Of a DNA stretch of 64,000 nucleotides, positions 34,604 to 43,793 are shown piece by piece. This DNA is from UBA2387 sp019454665 (GTDB lineage: Bacteria > Armatimonadota > Fimbriimonadia > Fimbriimonadales > Fimbriimonadaceae), in contig BTVX01000001.1 of the NCBI GenBank assembly GCA_045862995.1, positions 124,001 through 188,000 of the forward strand, given 5' to 3'. Each line of letters starts with the position of its first letter. The stretch's first letter is position 1. The position numbers and the translations under genes were made by a program. The notes under the pieces are model-generated. The model saw only the letters and a list, made by a program, of their open reading frames with translations, had not been told where the DNA came from and searched no databases.

Positions 34604-35610
34604 AACGGATCGGCATCGTCGTCACTACGTTCAACACGGCCCGGTATGTCGAGGAGACGCTCCGGAGCGTCTTGGCCCAGACCCTTGGCGCGTGGTCTCT
34701 GGTCGTTGTGGACGACGGTTCGCAAGACGACAGTGCCGAGATCGCCGAGACCTTGCTCGCCGGCGAGCCCCGAGCCAAGGTCGTCCGCACGGAGAACCAC
34801 GGAGTTTCGCACGCCAGGAACCGAGGCGTCGCGGAGTTGCCGGAAGACGTGCAGACCTTGGCCATCCTCGACTCCGACGACGTGTGGGAGCCTGAGGCGC
34901 TTCAGGTCCTCGCGGCTACGCTGGACGCCTCGACGTCCTGCGTTGCCGCAGTCGGATGGGCCGCCTTCATAGGACCCGAGGGCCAGGCCGTGGAGGACCC
35001 CCTCGATCCGCTGCTGACGATCAGCGCGCGCGACGGATGGCGACGACCAGCCGACCCGAGGACGTGGGCCCTCGAGCGCATCCGCCTCGGACCTGGGGGC
35101 ATTCGACTTCCCCTTCCCTATCCCGAACCCACCGACTTGGCTTCCCTGCTGGCCGACAACCGCATCGTTTCTCCGGGGGTCGCGTTGATCCGGGCCGAGG
35201 CGTTTCGCGACGTCGGCGGCTTTCGGCAGGAAGCCAGCCCTCGCGAAGACTGGGACCTGTGGATTCGCCTCGCGCCCCACGGCCCTATCCAGCCTGTGGA
35301 CGCCCAAGTGCTTCGCTATCGTGTCCGGGGCGACAACGCTTCGCTGAACATGGCGAACTCCAGCCGCGCCCAAGCCGCGATCGAAGAGTTCTTGGAGAAT
35401 GGGGACTGGCTGAGAGCCCACGATCCCGAGTTGCTCGACTCTTGGTTCGATCATCGCCAGCGACAGGCTTTGGAGGACGCAGCCCACCGAGGGCGCTTGA
35501 TCCGCGCCGGCCTGAGGCGCGGACGATTCGGCCTTGCCGGGGCGCAGCTGGGGCCGTTGGCCGAAGCCTTGAGGCGATGGGCTCGGCTACGACGGCGGAA
35601 TCGAGGCTAG
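34600..35610 (+). CDS. Family 2 glycosyltransferase
   Basis: 336 residues. A GT-A fold: RIGIVVTTFNTARYVEETL at the N-terminus, VVVDDGSQDDSAEI for UDP-sugar binding, AILDSDDVWEPEAL containing the metal-binding DxD-type motif, and REDWDLWIRLA as the late conserved ED motif. The C-terminal part is helical and Arg-rich. Acceptor and sugar are unknown. Its start overlaps the prenyltransferase stop and its 3' end overlaps the convergent MotE-like gene by 24 nt. Confidence 0.88.
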   Translation: MKRIGIVVTTFNTARYVEETLRSVLAQTLGAWSLVVVDDGSQDDSAEIAETLLAGEPRAKVVRTENHGVSHARNRGVAELPEDVQTLAILDSDDVWEPEALQVLAATLDASTSCVAAVGWAAFIGPEGQAVEDPLDPLLTISARDGWRRPADPRTWALERIRLGPGGIRLPLPYPEPTDLASLLADNRIVSPGVALIRAEAFRDVGGFRQEASPREDWDLWIRLAPHGPIQPVDAQVLRYRVRGDNASLNMANSSRAQAAIEEFLENGDWLRAHDPELLDSWFDHRQRQALEDAAHRGRLIRAGLRRGRFGLAGAQLGPLAEALRRWARLRRRNRG

Positions 35611-36066
35611 GTCGCGGATGCGGCGGCTCAGCGAGGAGGCTCTCTTGGCGTCGGGCAAGGCAGCGAGGTACTCGGCGACCACGCCGGGGTCCATCTTGAG
35701 CATCACGCGCGCCAAGTCTTCTTCGCGCCAGTCCTTGGTCAGCTCCATCAGCTTGGGCGTTTCGATCGCATTCCACAGCTCGGCGAGCTTGCGGTCGCCT
35801 CGAGCCGGGTCTGGAACCACGACAACCACCTCGGGCTTCTTGGGCTTGGCAACCGGCGTCGGCTTGGCGACAGCGGACACGGACGCAGGCGGCGCCACGG
35901 GCTCCTTGGGTTTCTCCGTCTCTTTCTCTGCGGTCACCAGCGCGGCCTCCTTTTGGGGAAGGAACGGCACCTCGACCATGCCCGAGTAGACGGCAAAGAA
36001 GCCGCCGCCACCCAGCAAAGCTAGGGGTAAAACAAGGAACAGAATCAGCTTGACGGGCTTCTTCAC
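35587..36066 (-). CDS. MotE-like flagellar accessory protein
   Basis: 159 residues: a short cytoplasmic start, one membrane helix (about 6-27), a Pro/Lys/Val-rich linker, and a C-terminal MgtE-N-like helical domain (LMELTKDWREEDLARVMLKM, VVAEYLAALPD). This layout resembles MotE and related proteins encoded beside fliJ/fliI, chaperones of the stator or export gate. It is the last gene of the flagellar operon, overlapping the transglycosylase stop by 4 nt. Confidence 0.6.
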   Translation of the reverse strand: MKKPVKLILFLVLPLALLGGGGFFAVYSGMVEVPFLPQKEAALVTAEKETEKPKEPVAPPASVSAVAKPTPVAKPKKPEVVVVVPDPARGDRKLAELWNAIETPKLMELTKDWREEDLARVMLKMDPGVVAEYLAALPDAKRASSLSRRIRDLASIPPS

Positions 36067-36680
36067 GAGGGCCTCCTGGCGTTGTAGGCATTCATGATGC
36101 GCTCGACATACGCCTTGGTCTCAGCGATGTTCGGGACGCCGCCGGCTTCGCGGACGCGGCCCGGGCCCGCGTTGTAGGCGGCCAGTGCCGTGGGCAAGTC
36201 GCCGAACTCGGCGATCATCTTGCTCAGGTACTTGGCTCCGCCTTGCAGGTTGCTCATCGGGTCGAACGGGTTCTCGACGCCGAGTTCCCTTGCCGTTCCG
36301 GGCATGAGTTGGGCCAAGCCCATCGCCCCGACCCGCGAACGCGCCATCGGGTTGTAGCCGCTCTCCGCCTCGACCAGGGCATCGAACAGGAAGGGGTCTA
36401 CGCCCGCCTGCTTGGCTGCCGAAGCCGCCATGCCCTTGAGCACGACCGGGCTGAACTTGGGCTGCAGGCCGATGCCGCCGAAGTCGGGCCGGATCGGAAT
36501 CGCGCCGGCGTCTCCGATGGCGCCCTGCATCGCCGCCGGGCGGCCGCCGGGGTTCATGGTCTGACCGAGCATCTGCGAAAACTCGGGTTGGGGTTGCTTG
36601 CCCTGAAGGCTTTCGATCCGCGACCGGATCTCGGCGACCCGCTGCTGTACCCCGTCGGGTCCAAGGCGTCGGAATTCCAT
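36063..36680 (-). CDS. Lytic transglycosylase (SLT domain) in the flagellar operon
   Basis: 205 residues. The catalytic Glu lies in LVEAESGYNP; GAMGLAQLMPGTA and ALAAYNAGPG are the other SLT motifs. There is no signal peptide, so export through the flagellar secretion system is possible. It likely cuts peptidoglycan to let the rod through, the role FlgJ plays elsewhere. The start overlaps the fliJ stop by one base (TAATG). Confidence 0.85.
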   Translation of the reverse strand: MEFRRLGPDGVQQRVAEIRSRIESLQGKQPQPEFSQMLGQTMNPGGRPAAMQGAIGDAGAIPIRPDFGGIGLQPKFSPVVLKGMAASAAKQAGVDPFLFDALVEAESGYNPMARSRVGAMGLAQLMPGTARELGVENPFDPMSNLQGGAKYLSKMIAEFGDLPTALAAYNAGPGRVREAGGVPNIAETKAYVERIMNAYNARRPS

Positions 36681-37099
36681 TACGCGGCCCTCCGGAGGAC
36701 GGCGAACTCGTCCATGGCCCGCTGTTCGCGCCGAGTCTCTTCGAGCTGCCACGCTTCCCAGGCTTTGTCGCGCAGCTTCTCGATGCTCAGCAGGCTGCGG
36801 CGCGCTTCCACCCATCGGTTGAGCGCTTTGTCTTCTTCGAACCGAAGCTGGTCCAAGATGGTGTGATGGTGCCGGAGCGACTGGTCGAGCGAGAGCACGC
36901 ATTGCTCCACGGCCTGCCGCTCGTCGAGGCTCCTGGTCTCCAGCGAAAGCAATCCAAGACGTTTCTGCTGGACGGCACGGATCTCGCGCTCTTCGGCACC
37001 TGTCGCGGCATGGGCGGCTTGGTAGGCCCGCTTGGCCTCTTCTTCCAGGCCGGCTCGATAGTCGAGCACGCGTTGAAGTCGAAAGTTGAATCTAGCCAT
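36680..37099 (-). CDS. fliJ: Flagellar export chaperone/central stalk FliJ
   Basis: 139 residues, almost wholly coiled coil: FNFRLQRVLDYRAGLEEEAKRA is the standard FliJ opening. FliJ sits inside the FliI hexamer and links it to the export gate. It overlaps fliI by 8 nt. Confidence 0.87.
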   Translation of the reverse strand: MARFNFRLQRVLDYRAGLEEEAKRAYQAAHAATGAEEREIRAVQQKRLGLLSLETRSLDERQAVEQCVLSLDQSLRHHHTILDQLRFEEDKALNRWVEARRSLLSIEKLRDKAWEAWQLEETRREQRAMDEFAVLRRAA

Positions 37100-38417
37100 C
37101 GGCGAGGCTCCTCAGTCGGTCTAGGGTCTCGGGCATCGGGGTAGGGTCGGCTTTGTCTTGTCGCAAGAACGTCTGCACCCGCTCCCAGTTGCGGATCGCT
37201 CGGTCGGCCAGCGGCTTCGCGCCCTCTTTGTACGCCCCGATCGAGACGAGGTCTTCCACGTCGGCGTAGGCCGCCATTTGGGCGCGGAGGTCCCGAGCCC
37301 AACCGACGTGGTTGGCGTCTGTGACCATCGGCATGACGCGGCTGAGGCTCTCAAGGCAGTCGATCGGCGGGTAGTGGCCCCGGCTGGTCAGCTTGCGGCT
37401 GAGCACGATGTGGCCGTCCAGGATGGACCTCGCGGCGTCGGCGATCGGCTCGTTGGTGTCGTCGCCTTCGACCAAGACGGTGTAGAGAGCGGTCACGGCA
37501 CCCCGCTCGCCCGCTCCGGCACGCTCCATGAGCTTGGGCAGCAGGGCAAAGACGCTGGGTGTGTAGCCCTTGGTGCTTGGCGGCTCGCCGATGGCCAGGC
37601 CCACTTCCCTTTGCGCCATGGCAAAGCGTGTCACCGAGTCCATCATCAGCATGACGCTGGCGCCCTGGTCGCGGAAGTACTCGGCGATGGCCGTGGCCGT
37701 GAACGCGGCCTTGATGCGGACCAGCGCGGGCTGGTCGGAGGTGGCGCAGATCACGATGCTTCGTTCCAGCCCTTCGGGACCGAGATCGTTCTCGATGAAC
37801 TCGCGCAGTTCCCTTCCCCGCTCGCCCACCAACGCAATGACGTTCACATCGGCCTTGCCGTAGCGGGCGATCATGCCCAGCAACGTGCTCTTGCCAACGC
37901 CCGAACCTGCGAAGATGCCGACGCGCTGTCCCTCGCCCAGGGTGAGAAGACCGTCAATGGCGCGGACTCCGGTGGCGAACGGCGCTTCGATCATCTTGCG
38001 CGAAAGGGCGTTTGGAGGCGTGTTCAGAACGGGGTAAGTTTCGTGGTGGCCGAGGTCGCCCAAACCGTCCATGGGCTGACCGAGCCCATCGAGGACGCGG
38101 CCCAGCAACGACGTTCCAACGGGAACGCGCATGCAATCGCCGGTAGCCTCGACCAAGCAGCCCGCTCGAACGCCCGAGAGTTCGCCCAGCGGCATCAGCA
38201 ACACCTTTTCGCCTCGGAAGCCCACGACTTCGGCTTCGATGCGTTGGCCACCGTGCGTGGCGATCAGGCAGACGTCGCCGACTCGGGCGTTGGGGCCGTT
38301 CGATTCGATGACCAGGCCGACGACCTGTGTGACGCGGCCGTACACGTTCCAAAGGCGGGTCGCCTCGAACGTGCGCCGCATTTGGGCGAAGGTCGGCGCT
38401 TCGACCGTCAGGCTCAT
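37092..38417 (-). CDS. fliI: Flagellum-specific ATPase FliI
   Basis: 441 residues, normal length. Walker A GSGVGKST at 171-178; Walker B in SVMLMMDSVTRFA; ALTREIGLA-like segment here AMAQREVGLAIGEPPSTKGYTPSVF. It energises type III flagellar protein export together with FliH and FliJ. Overlaps fliH by 4 nt. Confidence 0.96.
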   Translation of the reverse strand: MSLTVEAPTFAQMRRTFEATRLWNVYGRVTQVVGLVIESNGPNARVGDVCLIATHGGQRIEAEVVGFRGEKVLLMPLGELSGVRAGCLVEATGDCMRVPVGTSLLGRVLDGLGQPMDGLGDLGHHETYPVLNTPPNALSRKMIEAPFATGVRAIDGLLTLGEGQRVGIFAGSGVGKSTLLGMIARYGKADVNVIALVGERGRELREFIENDLGPEGLERSIVICATSDQPALVRIKAAFTATAIAEYFRDQGASVMLMMDSVTRFAMAQREVGLAIGEPPSTKGYTPSVFALLPKLMERAGAGERGAVTALYTVLVEGDDTNEPIADAARSILDGHIVLSRKLTSRGHYPPIDCLESLSRVMPMVTDANHVGWARDLRAQMAAYADVEDLVSIGAYKEGAKPLADRAIRNWERVQTFLRQDKADPTPMPETLDRLRSLADG

Positions 38418-39097
38418 CGTCCCTCCAGAGCGGCCCGCGCCAGGTTCGCCAATTGCGCTTCGATGCGGGCGTCAATCACGCCCCCGTCGGAGTCTATGAC
38501 ACATCCGCCGCGGATGCTCGCGTCCTCGACGAGTTCGATGTCGCGGAGCATCGGGGACAGGGCCAGCAGGGTTTCTTTGCGCTCGCGCAGGATCGGAATT
38601 TGGAACGGGTTGGCGCGAAGGCGGACTCGCGTGGCGTTGGTCGCCTCCGCAAGAGCGGCCTTGGCGATGTCGAGGATCGTCTCAGGGCGTTGTTCGATTT
38701 CGGTGGCCAGGATGCGCGCAGCGATCTCGACCGCCAGTCGGCCCAAGCTGACTTCGGCTTCGGCGAACCACTCGGCAGCGCACCGTTGCAGGAGAGCGCT
38801 CTCGGCGTTCAGGCTCTCGACGTAGCGTGCCTCGGCGGCTCGTTCGTTGGCTTCGATCTCGGCCAGGGCCTGGGCGCGGCCCTCGGCATAACCTTGGGCG
38901 TGGCCCTCTTGGTGGCCCTTGGTCAGGCCTTCCTCGTAGCCATCCTTGAACCCGTTCAGCTTGGCTTCCTGGCGAAGCTCGTCCAACAGACGGCTTTCGC
39001 GCGTGGCCAGCCCGCGCGTGACGTCTTTGATGGATTGCAGGCCATCGGTCAACAACGAGACTCGGGAGTCGCCAGCGGAGAGAACGGCGGATTTCAT
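38414..39097 (-). CDS. fliH: FliI regulator FliH
   Basis: 227 residues. A central run of Gly every four residues (DGYEEGLTKGHQEGHAQG) is the FliH GxxxG helix; the C-terminal domain (IRGGCVIDSDGGVIDARIEAQL) matches the FliH/YscL end. It holds FliI dimers and brings them to the export gate. Lies 15 nt after fliG. Confidence 0.88.
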   Translation of the reverse strand: MKSAVLSAGDSRVSLLTDGLQSIKDVTRGLATRESRLLDELRQEAKLNGFKDGYEEGLTKGHQEGHAQGYAEGRAQALAEIEANERAAEARYVESLNAESALLQRCAAEWFAEAEVSLGRLAVEIAARILATEIEQRPETILDIAKAALAEATNATRVRLRANPFQIPILRERKETLLALSPMLRDIELVEDASIRGGCVIDSDGGVIDARIEAQLANLARAALEGR

Positions 39098-39112
39098 GGT
39101 CTTCGACCCCGC

Positions 39113-40126
39113 TTAGACGAGGACGTCCTCCTCGCTGCCGCGCGCCACCGTGATCTCGCCAGCCTCTTCGAGCTTGCGGATGATGTTGACGATCCGTTGT
39201 TGCGAGTCCTCGACGACCTTCAGCCGCGTGGGACCCATGTACTCCATCTCTTCCTTGAGCATGCCGACCGCGCGTTCGGACATGTTGCGGAAGACCTTCT
39301 CTTGGACCTCCTTCGAGACGCCTTTGAGCGACGTGGCCAGGTCCTTCATGTCCACTTCCTTGAGGATCGCTTGAATCGCGCGGTCGTCGAGTTGGACGAT
39401 GTCCTCGAACACGAACATCATGTTCTTGACGGCTTCGGCGAGTTCGGGGTGGGATTCGGCAAGACCGTCGAGGATGACGCGTTCGGTGGAGCGGTCCACA
39501 GAATGGAGCATCTCGACAAGCGCCTTGGGTCCGCCCGCCTGCGTCATCTCGCTGGTCACGAGGCTGGCGACCTTCTTTTCCAGGACCTTCTCGATGCGGT
39601 TGATGACCTCGGGCGGCGTCTGGTCCATCATCGCCACGCGGCCAGCCACTTCGGCGCGGAGTTCGGTGGGCAGCTTGGTCAGGATCATGGACGCGCTCTG
39701 CAGCGGCAGGTAGGCGAGGATCAGCGCGATCGTCTGCGGGTGTTCGTCCTGGATGATCGAGAGGACCTGAGACGGGTCGGCGTTCTTGAGGAAGTCGAAC
39801 GGGACGACTTTCATGGCTTCGACGATGCGCCCGATGATGTCCTTGGCTTTGTCGCTGCCGAAGGCCTGCTCCAAAACCTGCCGCGCGGCGTCCAGGCCAC
39901 CTTCTGAGAGGATGTCCTGCGCCATCGCCAACTCGTGGAAGTCGGTGATGACCTGCATCTTTTGGTCCGGATGCACCTTGCCGAGGCGAGCCATCTCCAG
40001 CGAGAGCGCCTCGATGTACTCTTCGGGCAGGTGCTGCATGACCATCGCGGCGCGCGAGGGACCCAGCAGCATCAGCAACAGGGCGGCTTTCTGGCGGTAA
40101 CTGAGTTCAGATGCGGCGCGTCTCAT
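39113..40126 (-). CDS. fliG: Flagellar motor switch protein FliG
   Basis: 337 residues with the three armadillo-like regions; the middle domain has the EHPQ motif (DEHPQTIALIL) and the C-terminal domain the charged torque helix (DDRAIQAILKEVDMKDLATSL). It forms the rotor ring contacting the stator. The start overlaps the fliF stop by 4 nt. Confidence 0.96.
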   Translation of the reverse strand: MRRAASELSYRQKAALLLMLLGPSRAAMVMQHLPEEYIEALSLEMARLGKVHPDQKMQVITDFHELAMAQDILSEGGLDAARQVLEQAFGSDKAKDIIGRIVEAMKVVPFDFLKNADPSQVLSIIQDEHPQTIALILAYLPLQSASMILTKLPTELRAEVAGRVAMMDQTPPEVINRIEKVLEKKVASLVTSEMTQAGGPKALVEMLHSVDRSTERVILDGLAESHPELAEAVKNMMFVFEDIVQLDDRAIQAILKEVDMKDLATSLKGVSKEVQEKVFRNMSERAVGMLKEEMEYMGPTRLKVVEDSQQRIVNIIRKLEEAGEITVARGSEEDVLV

Positions 40127-41784
40127 CGTACTTCCTCCTTCATCCAGGCCTTCACCAGGTTGGCGACTTCCTCGGGCTTGTTCTCTGCCAAGTGGTAGAT
40201 CTGCTGCAGCGGCTTGTTCACCTTCTTCGACCCCAACTCGAGCGGTTCGATCTCGCTGGCTTCGTCGTATTCTTCCAGGTCGCGGCCTTCAAGGCTCGCG
40301 AACTCGCTGGGCGTCAACGCTTGACCCTCCGGCTGTCCTAGCTCGAGTTGCTCGAGGATCGAAGGGGCGATGGCCGAAGCGGGGTCGCCGCCTGGGAGGC
40401 CTTCGCCTGCCGTTGGAGGAAAGTCGCCCGCCACCGGTGTGACGGCCACGCGCTTCACCGTGCGAACCACCATGAAGGCCACCAGAAGCAGGGCTGCGAT
40501 CGGCAACAGCGAGAACATCTGCTGCATCTGGTCGCGGGCGGCCCGCTCTTCGGTCACCTTGGCGGCTTCGGCGTTTGCCGTCTGATCGAAGGCGACGAAG
40601 TTGACGTTGGCCGTAAACTTCTCGGGATCGTTCAGCGGTCCCAAGAAGCTCTGGACGGTGTTTTGAAGCGTCGTTTGCGCGGCGGGATCGGCGATCCGGC
40701 TCGAGTCGGCGAGGACGCTCACGCCCATCGCGACGATTCTGCCTGGAACCGCCTCGCGAACGGTCCGCGTGTAGTCGTGCAGGTACTCGCGGCTCTCCTG
40801 CTTGCTCTTGTAGTCGGAACCGTTGGAGCTCGTCGCCGGGGCGCCGGGCGTGTTGCTCTCCAACCCCGTGACACCGGCCGAATTGGGTCGCTCGCCGGTC
40901 AGGTCTTCGGTGATGCTTCGCATCGAAACCGGCGTTTCCGAAGGCGTGCGCTTCTCCTCGGTCGTGCTGGACTTGTCGAAGTCCATCTCGACCATGACTT
41001 GCACCACGGTCGCGCCGCGACCGAAGGCGGTATCGAGTTGGGCTTGGAGTTCGCGGCGCTTGCGGTCGGCCTCTTCGCGCTGGGCGGCGATCTTCTCGGT
41101 GACCATGCCGTTCGAGCCGCTGGACGACTGGCCGTCGTAGAGGAGGCGTCCCTCGGTGGTCGAAACCGTGATGTTCTCCTTGGAGAGGCCCTGGACTGAG
41201 TTGGCGACCATGCCGGCGACCACGCCGCCCAGGTCTCCCGTCGCTCCGTTCCCTCGGCTCTCGCGGATGAGGATGCTGGCCGTGGCGGGGCGTCGCTCGA
41301 CGGCGAACGGCGAGTCGTCCATGGGCGAGATGCGGACGATGGCTTCGTCCACGGAGTCCAGGGTGGAGATCATGTCGGCCAAGACGCCTTCGTGAATGGC
41401 GTTGATCTTGGTGCCCTCGACCGCCGGCGAGTTCATCATGCCGATATCGGACAGGTCGCGGTAGCCGAACTTCTGGATGTCGGGGGCTACGCCGGCCGCG
41501 GTGAGTTTGGCTTGAAGCTTGGTGACTTCGGATCGGGGAACGTAGACGGTCCTGCTGGCGTCCACTTCGTACTTGACGCCTTGCTTGTCGAGCTCGCTCT
41601 GAACGGCGGCAAGCTGTCCCGGCGCGAGGTCGGCGAACAAGATCGCCAACTGCGGGCGCGACGAGAAGAAGAACACGCCTCCCAAGAGCAGCAGGAGGAA
41701 GGCCGACCCGACGATGGACACGGTTTTCTGTGTCTTGTCGGCGTCGCGCCACCAGGTTTTCAGACGTTCTACAAAGGGCGTCAT
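40123..41784 (-). CDS. fliF: Flagellar MS-ring protein FliF
   Basis: 553 residues. Two membrane helices, near 20-40 and 435-455, flank the periplasmic ring-building motifs (VKYEVDASRTVYVPRSEV, then VEGTKINAIHEGVLADMIST). The cytoplasmic C-terminus that binds FliG is present (ELGQPEGQALTPSEFASL and beyond). It is the base ring of the flagellum. Confidence 0.95.
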   Translation of the reverse strand: MTPFVERLKTWWRDADKTQKTVSIVGSAFLLLLLGGVFFFSSRPQLAILFADLAPGQLAAVQSELDKQGVKYEVDASRTVYVPRSEVTKLQAKLTAAGVAPDIQKFGYRDLSDIGMMNSPAVEGTKINAIHEGVLADMISTLDSVDEAIVRISPMDDSPFAVERRPATASILIRESRGNGATGDLGGVVAGMVANSVQGLSKENITVSTTEGRLLYDGQSSSGSNGMVTEKIAAQREEADRKRRELQAQLDTAFGRGATVVQVMVEMDFDKSSTTEEKRTPSETPVSMRSITEDLTGERPNSAGVTGLESNTPGAPATSSNGSDYKSKQESREYLHDYTRTVREAVPGRIVAMGVSVLADSSRIADPAAQTTLQNTVQSFLGPLNDPEKFTANVNFVAFDQTANAEAAKVTEERAARDQMQQMFSLLPIAALLLVAFMVVRTVKRVAVTPVAGDFPPTAGEGLPGGDPASAIAPSILEQLELGQPEGQALTPSEFASLEGRDLEEYDEASEIEPLELGSKKVNKPLQQIYHLAENKPEEVANLVKAWMKEEVR

Positions 41785-41832
41785 AGCGATGATCCGAAGG
41801 TGGAGCGGCTATGACTCGAAGATTTCACGGAA

Positions 41833-42138
41833 CTAGACCTGCATTCGGCTGATTTCCGAGTACGCGTCCAGAACCTTGTTCCGGATTTGCATCGTCAGCT
41901 GCATCGCGACAGAGGCTCTCTCCATGGTGATCATCAAGTCGTGATATTCCACCGGGCGTCGACCCGTCATGAAGTCCTCTCCCATTTGCTTGGCATCGCC
42001 TTGCATCGTGGAGACCTCCTTCAGGACGTCCATCAACATGTTGGAGAAGTCTTGGTTCTGTTCGTCGAGGCGTGGTTTGGCGATCTCGGGCTTCGAGATA
42101 CCGGATACATTCGGAAGCGAAACGACATCGAGTTTCAT
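41833..42138 (-). CDS. fliE: Flagellar hook-basal body protein FliE
   Basis: 101 residues: FSNMLMDVLKEVSTMQGDA and the family's conserved end AVQLTMQIRNKVLDAYSEI (here MQLTMQIRNKVLDAYSEI). It is the adaptor joining the MS ring to the rod. It lies 4 nt after flgC and 48 nt before fliF. Confidence 0.92.
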   Translation of the reverse strand: MKLDVVSLPNVSGISKPEIAKPRLDEQNQDFSNMLMDVLKEVSTMQGDAKQMGEDFMTGRRPVEYHDLMITMERASVAMQLTMQIRNKVLDAYSEISRMQV

Positions 42139-42142
42139 GGTC

Positions 42143-42532
42143 TTACACGCGTCCGATGCTCAGGGCGCTTTGGACCATGCCTCGCGCGGAGTTGAAAGCG
42201 ACGATGTTGGCCTCGTAGGCTCGGCTCGCGCCCATCATGTTCACCATCTCGACGATGGGTTCGACGTTGCTGTACGTCACGAAGCCCTCGTCGTCGGCGA
42301 AGGGGTTGCCGGGGTCCATCTCGCGTCGGAAGGGTGCGGTGTCCTCCTCGACCTTGGCGATGCGCACGCCGTCTTGGTTGCCTTCCAGCACGACCTTGCG
42401 GGCGCGATAGGGGTCCACCCCGTTGATCCGCATCGAGTTGGCGTTGGCGATGTTGCTGGAAATCACGTCCATGCGGAAGCGCTCGGCGGCCAAACCGGTC
42501 GAACTCGCCCGCATCGCTTTGTTGAGTGTCAT
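42143..42532 (-). CDS. flgC: Flagellar proximal rod protein FlgC
   Basis: 129 residues. The N-terminal rod motif SSTGLAAERFRMDVISSNIA and the C-terminal SNVEPIVEMVNMMGASRAYE are standard. It is a proximal rod subunit exported without a signal peptide. Overlaps the flgB stop by 4 nt. Confidence 0.95.
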   Translation of the reverse strand: MTLNKAMRASSTGLAAERFRMDVISSNIANANSMRINGVDPYRARKVVLEGNQDGVRIAKVEEDTAPFRREMDPGNPFADDEGFVTYSNVEPIVEMVNMMGASRAYEANIVAFNSARGMVQSALSIGRV

Positions 42533-42900
42533 CCTCGTCCTTCCTTGATGGCGTCGCGCAGGCCCCGGAAGTACCGGGAGGTCATTTCGGTCAGCGCTTG
42601 GTAGCGCAGTTCCGTCTCCGCGATGCCCATCATCTCTTGCTCGAGCACGGCGCTGTTGCCGTCGAGCCGCATGCTCCCTTGAGTGACCTTGACCTCGCCA
42701 TCTGGGGAGGATGCTCCCCGATGGCCGGAGTTCATCTCCTGCTCCAAGGCGATGCCGAACTCCACGTCGCGGCGCTTGTACCCGGGCGTGTTGATGTTCG
42801 CCAGGTTGTTGGTCAGCAGCCCGTGACGCATGGTGGTCCGATCCAACGCCTTGGCCAGGTTCTGGCTGTGCGGGCCGAAAAAGGAGTCAAGGATCTTCAT
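42529..42900 (-). CDS. flgB: Flagellar proximal rod protein FlgB
   Basis: 123 residues from the ATG at 42900 (MKILDSFFGPHSQNLAKAL); the frame stays open far upstream but upstream codons give no rod sequence. The motif RHGLLTNNLANINTPGYKRR is the FlgB/FlgC rod signature. First gene of the flagellar operon. Confidence 0.94.
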   Translation of the reverse strand: MKILDSFFGPHSQNLAKALDRTTMRHGLLTNNLANINTPGYKRRDVEFGIALEQEMNSGHRGASSPDGEVKVTQGSMRLDGNSAVLEQEMMGIAETELRYQALTEMTSRYFRGLRDAIKEGRG

Positions 42901-42944
42901 GCTCTGCTCGGGTTCTCTGCTCGGCGCAAGAGGGCTCATCAGGG

Positions 42945-42952
42945 TTATCGGC
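42945..42952 (-). promoter_or_regulatory. FliA-type -10 sequence upstream of flgB
   Basis: GCCGATAA on the minus strand is identical to the enteric FliA (sigma 28) -10 consensus and lies 44 nt before the flgB ATG, in the only gap (119 nt) between the flagellar operon and the GNAT gene. A TAAA-type -35 at the proper distance is not seen. Confidence 0.35.
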
Positions 42953-43019
42953 GCACTCGACGCACGACTGGAGGGATTGCTTGCGCGACTTCCGATCATG
43001 CGGCGCGAGGGCCCAAGCC

Positions 43020-43793
43020 TCAGAACTGATCGGTCAGGAACATCTGCGGAACCCAGTCGGCTCCGGTCGTCATGAACAGGAGTTCCGAGTCGCGCGTCAG
43101 GAGCGGGATGGCCAGGTCCCGAGTCACCGCGCTCAGCCCGATCCACTCCACGTGGCCGCCCAAGTCGAGGGGCCAGCCGTCTGGAGGCACGAGCAACTCG
43201 CGGGTCGTGCCCGAATCGAGCTTGAGGTAGCCGCCGCCCAGCGCGTACGGCACGCCCTTGGCCCAACTCCAGTAGTTCCACCGGCCTTCGTCGCGAACGA
43301 ATCGGCGATCGTCCGCGCCCGACCAACTCTCGTACCGGAGCCTCACCTCCTCGACGCTCATGCGCGCCAGCTTGCCCCTGCCCGGGTTCGTCGGGAGTCG
43401 CCCGCGAACCACCTCGTCCACCACCTCGAACCCGAGACGGCGATACAGCTCGGGACGATTGGCGAAGAGGCACGCCGGCCCCACGGCATCGAGGATCGCT
43501 TCGAGCATGCGTTGGGCGTGCCCTTGGCCTCGCCGCTCAGGGTGGATGGCGACGTTGCTGACACCGGCCAGGACACCGCGTCCGAACGGCAATTCCAGGG
43601 TGGAGACCGATCCGATCAGTTGTTCTCCATCAAACAGTGCCCACCGCCCCCGCTGGGCGAACAGAGGGTCCGAGTAGAACGCCAGCGCCGATTGTCCGGC
43701 GTTCAGACCGAAGGCCAGACAGAGCAACGCCAAGTAGGCGTCCTCTTCGCCTCTACTGACCCTGCGTACCGCCAGTCCCAACCGGCCTCCCAT
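43020..43793 (-). CDS. GNAT-family N-acetyltransferase
   Basis: 257 residues. Acetyl-CoA-binding motif A is VSNVAIHPERRGQGHAQRML (about residues 78-97), followed by LYRRLGFEVVDEVVRG. The C-terminal half (WNYWSWAKGVPYALGGGYLK onward) is an extra domain like that of Eis-type or enhanced GNATs. Substrate unknown. Its start overlaps the 3' end of cdaR by 41 nt, so it probably belongs to the cdaA-cdaR operon. Confidence 0.82.
   Translation of the reverse strand: MGGRLGLAVRRVSRGEEDAYLALLCLAFGLNAGQSALAFYSDPLFAQRGRWALFDGEQLIGSVSTLELPFGRGVLAGVSNVAIHPERRGQGHAQRMLEAILDAVGPACLFANRPELYRRLGFEVVDEVVRGRLPTNPGRGKLARMSVEEVRLRYESWSGADDRRFVRDEGRWNYWSWAKGVPYALGGGYLKLDSGTTRELLVPPDGWPLDLGGHVEWIGLSAVTRDLAIPLLTRDSELLFMTTGADWVPQMFLTDQF

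Noticed and set aside
33850..35610. Glycosyltransferase with a 250-residue N-terminal extension
   Set aside because: The extension is an out-of-frame read of the prenyltransferase gene; the ATG at 34600 overlaps that gene's stop in the usual coupled way.
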